Assembly (NCBI GenBank): GCA_015060325.1
Contig: SUYQ01000009.1
Location: forward strand, 1 to 64,000
DNA length: 64,000 nucleotides
Reading direction: 5' to 3'
Source of the DNA: Bacteroidales bacterium
GTDB lineage: Bacteria; Bacteroidota; Bacteroidia; Bacteroidales; UBA932
Below the pieces are notes generated by a model. That model did not search any database and was not told the DNA's origin. It saw only the letters and a list, made by a program, of their open reading frames with translations. How positions within the stretch are numbered: the first letter of the stretch is position 1; each line of letters starts with the position of its first letter. The translations under genes and the position numbers were made by a program. This document shows positions 59,667-64,000 of the stretch, one piece after another.

Positions 59667-60596
59667 CTACAGTCTTTCGTCCTGCAGTGCCAGGCACCGA
59701 CGTATCTGGACTGCCGGGGCATGGTGTTTCCGCATCAGGAACAGAGCGATCCGTTTCTTTTCCTGTTCTGACAGTTCATATATAGATTTCTTTCCCGACC
59801 TGACCACGATGTCTGTGTCTATTTCCTTGCAGAGCTGTATGTCTGTCACTGCGTTATAGTTGAATCGTCCGTACTCATTGACAAGCAATGTCTTGATGTC
59901 CTGGCAGGTGTTTTCGCTTTCTATGTCCGACAAGGTTATGGGCTTTTGTCCGTTATCGTCCTGCAGCTGTTCCTTTTCCCATTTCTCTCCGGAAAGTCTG
60001 TTCATATAATATAGAAATGAACGTGCGGTGGAAAACTGATGCTCCACGTCTGCAACATCAATGGCACACTCGGGAAGTATCATGCCGGATTTGTCCATCT
60101 TGAAGGTTTTGGGCAAGGACTGATGGCGCGGAAGATAACGGTATTCGGATTTCTCCGGAAGGCATTCATAATCATTCTCCCAACCAAAATCTTTACGGAA
60201 CAATGCACGAATGGATGAATACGGATATCCGAAAGGTGTACCGGCAACACCATGGTGCATAGGGTTGCGCAAGATATATGCAATTGCTGTCAACAGATGG
60301 TATAGTCCATTGATCTCAAGTTTGAAGAATTCCGGCTCGCCTAAGTGTCCCCGTCTTCCGTATTTTGAGTTGAAGTAACGGGTATACTTATACCAGAATG
60401 CTTGGAACAGCTTTTCGGGATCCTTAGTCCGGATACATAGATGTACGTGATTTGACATAAAGACGTATGCCAATAGAGGAGCCTCAAACCTGTAGGCAGT
60501 CAGACATAGGCAATTGATGCCCCTGATAAAATCTTCTTTGCATCTGAACAGAGTTTCGTTCTTGGATGACAGACATAAGTGATAAGTTTTCTTCAT
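59667..60596 (-). CDS. RAYT-like HUH (Y1) transposase
   Basis: 309 residues. HUH motif SNHVHLCIR at residues ~49-57 and the probable nucleophile Tyr in AIAYILRNPMHHGVAG, followed by FGYPYSSIRALF; this is the REP-associated tyrosine transposase/transposase_17 pattern, not the IS200 one. The C-terminal ~130 residues (to QEKKRIALFLMRKHHAPAVQIRRCL) add a DnaA-C-like helical DNA-binding region. RAYTs are single-copy, domesticated-looking genes linked to short palindromic repeats, and a 104-bp palindromic element stands directly downstream. A poly-purine AT-rich stretch (60640-60700) lies upstream. Confidence 0.87.
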   Translation of the reverse strand: MKKTYHLCLSSKNETLFRCKEDFIRGINCLCLTAYRFEAPLLAYVFMSNHVHLCIRTKDPEKLFQAFWYKYTRYFNSKYGRRGHLGEPEFFKLEINGLYHLLTAIAYILRNPMHHGVAGTPFGYPYSSIRALFRKDFGWENDYECLPEKSEYRYLPRHQSLPKTFKMDKSGMILPECAIDVADVEHQFSTARSFLYYMNRLSGEKWEKEQLQDDNGQKPITLSDIESENTCQDIKTLLVNEYGRFNYNAVTDIQLCKEIDTDIVVRSGKKSIYELSEQEKKRIALFLMRKHHAPAVQIRRCLALQDERL

Positions 60597-61060
60597 GTTT
60601 TTTTGCCATGAAGATATAACCGGTCACGATCAACCTGTTTAAAAAAAAGAAAAACCTGCTTTAAAAAAGAGAAAAAATTTAAAGAAAAAGAAAAATGTGG
60701 CGATGAACTGTTATGATAGGTAAAATTTGCTAACTTTGTTGCACTTGACGGAGGCCTTTGGGGGCGCTGTCAGCTATAAATAAAGACGTTACTTGACGTT
60801 TGTCTACTGAACTCAAACTTCGCAACTTTGATTTTCAACAAGTAGATAAGGCAGCAGGAACGTCCATTTCTGGTGTATATTCATACGCCATGTTTTTGCG
60901 TGGTGGTACAGTATATTCATCTGGCGTGGGCTTCTTCGTTGCTTATCCTTGTTGATGGGCAATGCGAAGGCCCGAGTTCAGGATGAGCAAAGTAAGACTC
61001 CCACGTCTTTTTTGTGAACAGCCGAATCCGGAAGTCTGGCGGCAGAATATACACCCTATT
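60597..61060. other. 464-bp stretch without a long gene; putative structured RNA
   Basis: 60640-60710 is A-rich purine tract. A candidate promoter CTG-N20-TAACTTTG (60708-60738) precedes a segment with nested complementary stems (see 60753-60972). A 51-codon frame from TTG 60800 to TGA 60955 is also open. From about 60975 to 61060 the sequence is the leader of the next gene; the in-frame ATG at 60962 would read it as an unlikely Arg-rich N-terminus. Confidence 0.55.
60753..60972 (+). ncRNA. Candidate structured RNA with four nested stems
   Basis: Pairs visible by eye: GGCCTT (60753-60758) with AAGGCC (60967-60972); GACGTT (60785-60790) with AACGTC (60859-60864); TTGTCTACT (60800-60808) with AGTAGATAA (60841-60849, one G-T); TCAAA (60813-60817) with TTTGA (60827-60831). 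The last three are nested one in the other. A separate hairpin GGTGTA-TATTCA-TACGCC follows near 60872-60889. No known RNA family is assigned. The same stretch can be read as a 51-residue peptide ending GGTVYSSGVGFFVAYPC. Confidence 0.45.
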
Positions 61061-61588
61061 ATGTTAAAAAAGTTTTTACTGGTTATGGCTGTTGCACTTG
61101 GTTCTGGTGCAATAGCTTCTGCTCAGAAGGTTGACAGGATCGAGACAACTGTCGATTACATGGAATCATCTGCCCGTTACATGGAGCCGTCTCAGAACAT
61201 AATGACCACCCCGATGATCGCAGATCTTGAGGTTGTAGGTGGCTCTGTCTCATACACGGAAAGCGAAGCGTTCAAGAACTATGAGGTTACAGAAGAACTG
61301 ACCCATCTTGTCCCAGGATTCAAGAGAATCGCGCTCTCTCGTGCTGCCCGTGCTCATAAGGCGGATGTCATTATCGGCGCCATGATCGATGTCATCACAA
61401 ACGAAAACGGCCGACTTGAAATCACAATTACAGGCTATCCTGCAAGATATACCAATTTCAGAAACGCAACGAGTGACGATATGGACCTAGTGAAGAAAGG
61501 GCAGACAGTCATCCTCGACAACAGCAGCAATGTGCTTGACACACCTGACCAGCAGATTAAAGTGGAAGATACAAAGCATAAGAAATGA
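61061..61588 (+). CDS. Exported protein of unknown function
   Basis: 175 residues from the ATG at 61061, which begins a clear signal peptide (MLKKFLLVMAVALGSGAIASAQ); an in-frame ATG at 60962 is rejected. The mature part contains EVTEELTHLVPGFKRIALSRAARAHKADVIIGAMIDVIT and ITITGYPARYTNFRNA, typical of small Bacteroidales periplasmic proteins that look like lipoprotein/secretin accessory folds, but no family name is secure. The barrel-like gene overlaps its stop by 4 bp. Confidence 0.78.
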   Translation: MLKKFLLVMAVALGSGAIASAQKVDRIETTVDYMESSARYMEPSQNIMTTPMIADLEVVGGSVSYTESEAFKNYEVTEELTHLVPGFKRIALSRAARAHKADVIIGAMIDVITNENGRLEITITGYPARYTNFRNATSDDMDLVKKGQTVILDNSSNVLDTPDQQIKVEDTKHKK

Positions 61589-62424
61589 AAAGGCTGATTT
61601 TTATAACTGCATTGCTTGTTGTGTCTTTTGCATCTGAGGCACAAGTGGTTATCCGCCCAAATAAGGATGATAATGTGAAGACCGTATCTTATACAGTAGT
61701 CAAGAAGGAAGTTATCTACAAGGAACGACAGCTACATGATGTTACACCAGGTTTCCAGCAGTTTGTAGAAGTTTCCCCGAAGATTGACCTCTGGGACTCA
61801 GAAAAAGGGCATACCGGTATAAACTATATCGGCGGATGGCGCTTCAACAACTGGCTGTTTGTCGGTGCCGGAACCGGACTGGAATTTGCACATAGCGTGG
61901 CTCACGGTGCAAGACAGCACATTGGAGGGGCTATTGAGATATATACTGAATATTGGCCTCATTTGCCCGCTGAGTTAAATGAGTTAAATATCAATACATT
62001 TGGATCAGTGAATCTTATATCTGTTCCCTTGTATGCGCATATCAGAACTTATTACATGAGAACAGCATGGGCCCCTTACTCTTCTGTTTCTCTTGGAGGT
62101 AGACTGGCTCCCAAAGACTCCGGAATCTACTTTGATTTTTCAACCGGCGTCGATTACCGGGTGAATGATAAAATGCATGCTTATCTTTCTATAGGTTTCT
62201 GGCTTTCGAAGTTCAGAGATATAGATATAGATATCTATTCCTACTCCTACTCCCATTTTAAATATGGACGCTATGAGACCTGTTCCGATCTATTGTGCCC
62301 ATATCATGGTGAGAAGGACAGTTATGGCGATTATGTCAACCATTATCATTTCTCGTTCACGGATATGTTTAATGAAAGAGAGATTTATGGAGGTCTCTCG
62401 TTCCGCTTAGGAGTTTCGTTTTAA
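61585..62424 (+). CDS. Putative outer-membrane beta-barrel protein
   Basis: 279 residues with a signal peptide ending in SEAQ. Alternating amphipathic strands (GWRFNNWLFVGAGTGLEFA, LISVPLYAHIRTYYM, SSVSLGGRLAP, FDFSTGVDYRV, GGLSFRLGVSF) and a C-terminal Phe are what is expected of a small outer-membrane barrel. The N-terminal ~60 residues share the valine-rich style of the preceding gene product. ATG overlaps the upstream stop (ATGA), so the two are a unit. A GTCGTCAA element follows 11 bp after the stop. Confidence 0.75.
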   Translation: MKRLIFITALLVVSFASEAQVVIRPNKDDNVKTVSYTVVKKEVIYKERQLHDVTPGFQQFVEVSPKIDLWDSEKGHTGINYIGGWRFNNWLFVGAGTGLEFAHSVAHGARQHIGGAIEIYTEYWPHLPAELNELNINTFGSVNLISVPLYAHIRTYYMRTAWAPYSSVSLGGRLAPKDSGIYFDFSTGVDYRVNDKMHAYLSIGFWLSKFRDIDIDIYSYSYSHFKYGRYETCSDLLCPYHGEKDSYGDYVNHYHFSFTDMFNEREIYGGLSFRLGVSF

Positions 62425-62434
62425 TCTTCCACCT

Positions 62435-62539
62435 GTCGTCAATAAAATGCCTGTTTTATTGACGTCGTAAGGCAAAAACGATCTGTTTGTGCCCAAAATT
62501 CCTCCTGTCGTCAAAAAAAAGAGCGGTTTTTTTGACGAC
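62435..62539 (+). repeat. GTCGTCAA element, copy C (105 bp)
   Basis: Same orientation and spacer (CGTAAGGCAAAAACG) as copy B. Here each half is a better hairpin on its own: AATAAAA/TTTTATT and CAAAAAAA/TTTTTTTG inside GTCGTC...GACGAC ends, while the two halves no longer match each other well. Confidence 0.85.
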
Positions 62540-62624
62540 AAGCCGGAAGGCCGAAACACGTGAGACTGGAAGCGCATGAGAATAGCGAGATCAGAATGGC
62601 AGGGCACGCGAAACCGACAGGATA

Positions 62625-62662
62625 CAAAAACAGCTGTCAGGGTTACAACTCTGACAGCTGTT
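62625..62662 (-). terminator. Terminator of efp
   Basis: On the minus strand AACAGCTGTCAG, 10-nt loop, CTGACAGCTGTT, then TTTTG. Perfect 12-bp stem 22 bp after the efp stop codon. Confidence 0.88.
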
Positions 62663-62684
62663 GATATTTATGCGTTCGAAAAGA

Positions 62685-63251
62685 TTACTTCACGCGCTCG
62701 CCGTATGAACGGTCGGTTGTGTTGACGCGGATTCTCTCACCGATGTTGATGAAGAGAGGTGCCATGATGATTGCACCGGTCTCGAGAGTAACCTCCTTCT
62801 GTGCGTTTGTAGAAGCTGTGTCACCCTTTACTGCAGGCTCGGTGTATGTCACCTCAAGCTCGACGTAAGTAGGGAGCTCGCAAGTGAGGCAGCGCTCCTC
62901 GTCAGCAAGGAACATCATCTCTACGTGCTGTCCTTCCTTCATGAGGTCTGCGTTGTCAACGAGAGCAGCATCGAGGTGGATCTGCTCGTAAGTCTCCTCA
63001 TGCATGAAGTTGAAACCGTCCTCATCCTTGTAAAGGAACTGGTATGGTCTTCTCTCGACGTTGATAGTCTCGATCTTAGCACCTGCTGTGAAAGTGTTCT
63101 CGAGAATACGTCCGTTCTCAAGGTTTCTGAGTTTGCTCTTTACGAAAGCCGGTCCCTTACCTGGTTTTACATGCTGGAACCATACGATCTGGCATGGCTT
63201 TCCGTTGAAGTTGAGATAAAGTCCGTTTTTGAAATCAGCTGTTGTTGCCAT
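62685..63251 (-). CDS. efp: Elongation factor P
   Basis: 188 residues, three OB-like domains. The tip loop VKPGKGPAFV carries the Lys that is modified in many species (K34-equivalent), and TDRSYGERVK ends the protein. EF-P relieves ribosome stalling at polyproline stretches; the dnaX linker in this window, rich in Pro, is a plausible client. Monocistronic or co-transcribed with the upstream ispH (28-bp gap), with a strong terminator. Confidence 0.96.
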   Translation of the reverse strand: MATTADFKNGLYLNFNGKPCQIVWFQHVKPGKGPAFVKSKLRNLENGRILENTFTAGAKIETINVERRPYQFLYKDEDGFNFMHEETYEQIHLDAALVDNADLMKEGQHVEMMFLADEERCLTCELPTYVELEVTYTEPAVKGDTASTNAQKEVTLETGAIIMAPLFINIGERIRVNTTDRSYGERVK

Positions 63252-63279
63252 AAAATATTGTTATTTGATTGTTAATGAA

Positions 63280-64000
63280 TTATTCTTTTTCTCCGTCTGC
63301 AAATTTCTCTTCCCATGCAGGAACATATTTGTTCAGGTCCAGAATGTATTCTGCCACTTCCTCCAGAAGCCATTTGGGCGTAGAGGTAGCTCCGCATACG
63401 CCTACCTTGTCATCCGCGCGGAACCATTCTCTTTTTATCTCTGATACGGAGTCTATGTGATAAGTTCTGATATTCATTGACTTACATAGGTCGCACAGCA
63501 CTTTGCCGTTTGAACTCGCTTTGCCTGACACAAAGATGATGATATCATGTTCAAGCGCAAATCTGGAAAGTCTTTCATGACGTGTGGCCACTTGAGCACA
63601 TATCGTTTCGTGGATGACCAGAAGACGTCTGCCTCTGAATCTTTCTATTGAAAGCTCATTATATTCGGCCATCATTTCCTCTAGTCTTGAGCAGAGTCTT
63701 GAGTATTCTGCGGGGCTTTTCGTGGTCTGGCTGAATATCTCGGTAGGGACATCAAGTTTTATCTGGCCGTTTTGAACTGCATCTTCCAGCATCGCAATAT
63801 TTTCAATCACTGTTGCTGTCCCGTCTGTCTGCCCCATCAGACCAAGCACTTCGGCATGACCGATTTTCCCGAAGATGATGATCTGTCCTCGCCCTGCCTC
63901 CTTCTGATAGGCATAAGCTTCCTTTATCCGTTTCTGAAGTTTGAGCACTACCGGACAAGTGCAGTCTATTACGTTGAATCCCAACCTTTCAGCTGTCATG
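63280..64000 (-). CDS. ispH: 4-hydroxy-3-methylbut-2-enyl diphosphate reductase, 5' part outside window
   Basis: The last ~239 residues of IspH (LytB). Visible: DCTCPVVLKLQ with one [4Fe-4S] Cys, FGKIGHAEVLGLMGQT with the HPE-type loop, and VGVCGATSTPKWLLEEVAEY with the third cluster Cys. It makes IPP and DMAPP in the last MEP-pathway step. The ATG at 63999 is internal; the start and the first cysteine lie beyond the window edge. Upstream of efp on the same strand. Confidence 0.93.
   Translation of the reverse strand, partial: MTAERLGFNVIDCTCPVVLKLQKRIKEAYAYQKEAGRGQIIIFGKIGHAEVLGLMGQTDGTATVIENIAMLEDAVQNGQIKLDVPTEIFSQTTKSPAEYSRLCSRLEEMMAEYNELSIERFRGRRLLVIHETICAQVATRHERLSRFALEHDIIIFVSGKASSNGKVLCDLCKSMNIRTYHIDSVSEIKREWFRADDKVGVCGATSTPKWLLEEVAEYILDLNKYVPAWEEKFADGEKE

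Noticed and set aside
60962..61060. N-terminal extension of the exported protein from ATG 60962
   Set aside because: The added 33 residues precede a perfect signal peptide starting at 61061 and are better read as leader RNA.

Overview
The window is a chromosomal segment of a Bacteroidales bacterium, probably a host-associated one. The evidence is a type V (Mfa/Fim-like) pilus operon, many short-signal lipoproteins, sigma-ABfr-type promoters (TTG-N19/20-TAnnTTTG) and few Shine-Dalgarno sites. Bacteroidales-style versions of MutL, MurA, DacB, LptB and Sua5 agree with this. The genus cannot be fixed from sequence reading alone.

Layout. 1-272 is the tail of a DUF4143 ATPase, followed by about 1 kb of repeat-rich non-coding DNA. 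1272-12142 is an AT-rich defence/accessory island: a nuclease-methyltransferase of type IIG character, a second adenine methyltransferase, a GNAT-PIN-PUA-like multidomain protein, an ASCH protein, and a tandemly duplicated RhuM + BRO-N/Fic module whose second Fic copy has decayed. The island stops just before a tRNA-Met/tRNA-Gln pair. 12580-24780 is mostly housekeeping: peptide deformylase-like protein, ispF, mutL, rhomboid protease, Sua5/YrdC, rsmE, an HGSNAT-like membrane acyltransferase, a YfcE-like phosphoesterase, a Cys-rich lipoprotein, radA, dacB and galE. 24958-36989 is one eight-gene fimbrial operon. 37008-39112 holds an NlpC/P60 hydrolase and a radical SAM protein.

39113-44193 is unstable-looking. 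A Ser/Thr kinase-FISUMP gene with a reading-frame break sits between two copies of a ~350-bp non-coding duplication. It is followed by 1.9 kb of dispersed repeats and a frame-broken FKBP gene. 44228-59419 returns to core functions: metG, a DKNYY protein, murB, a large repeat lipoprotein, an AAA ATPase, murA, an O-methyltransferase, an M16 peptidase, dnaX and lptB. 59550-62539 has a RAYT-like HUH transposase next to one of three copies of a 104-bp inverted-repeat element, a strongly foldable putative RNA, and a two-gene envelope operon. The window ends with efp and the 3' part of ispH.

Main points for a second look: (i) a 36-bp dispersed repeat is translated in frame inside murB (three places), metG (two) and rsmE; (ii) the three GTCGTCAA elements may be the REP-like substrate of the adjacent RAYT; (iii) the two RhuM paralogues are nearly identical except in the predicted DNA-recognition segment; (iv) the island couples DNA modification genes with PIN, GNAT and two PUA-like (reader) domains; (v) the kinase frame break lies exactly on a T_TTG_GGC slippery heptamer; (vi) nested stems at 60753-60972 suggest an unrecognised structured RNA.
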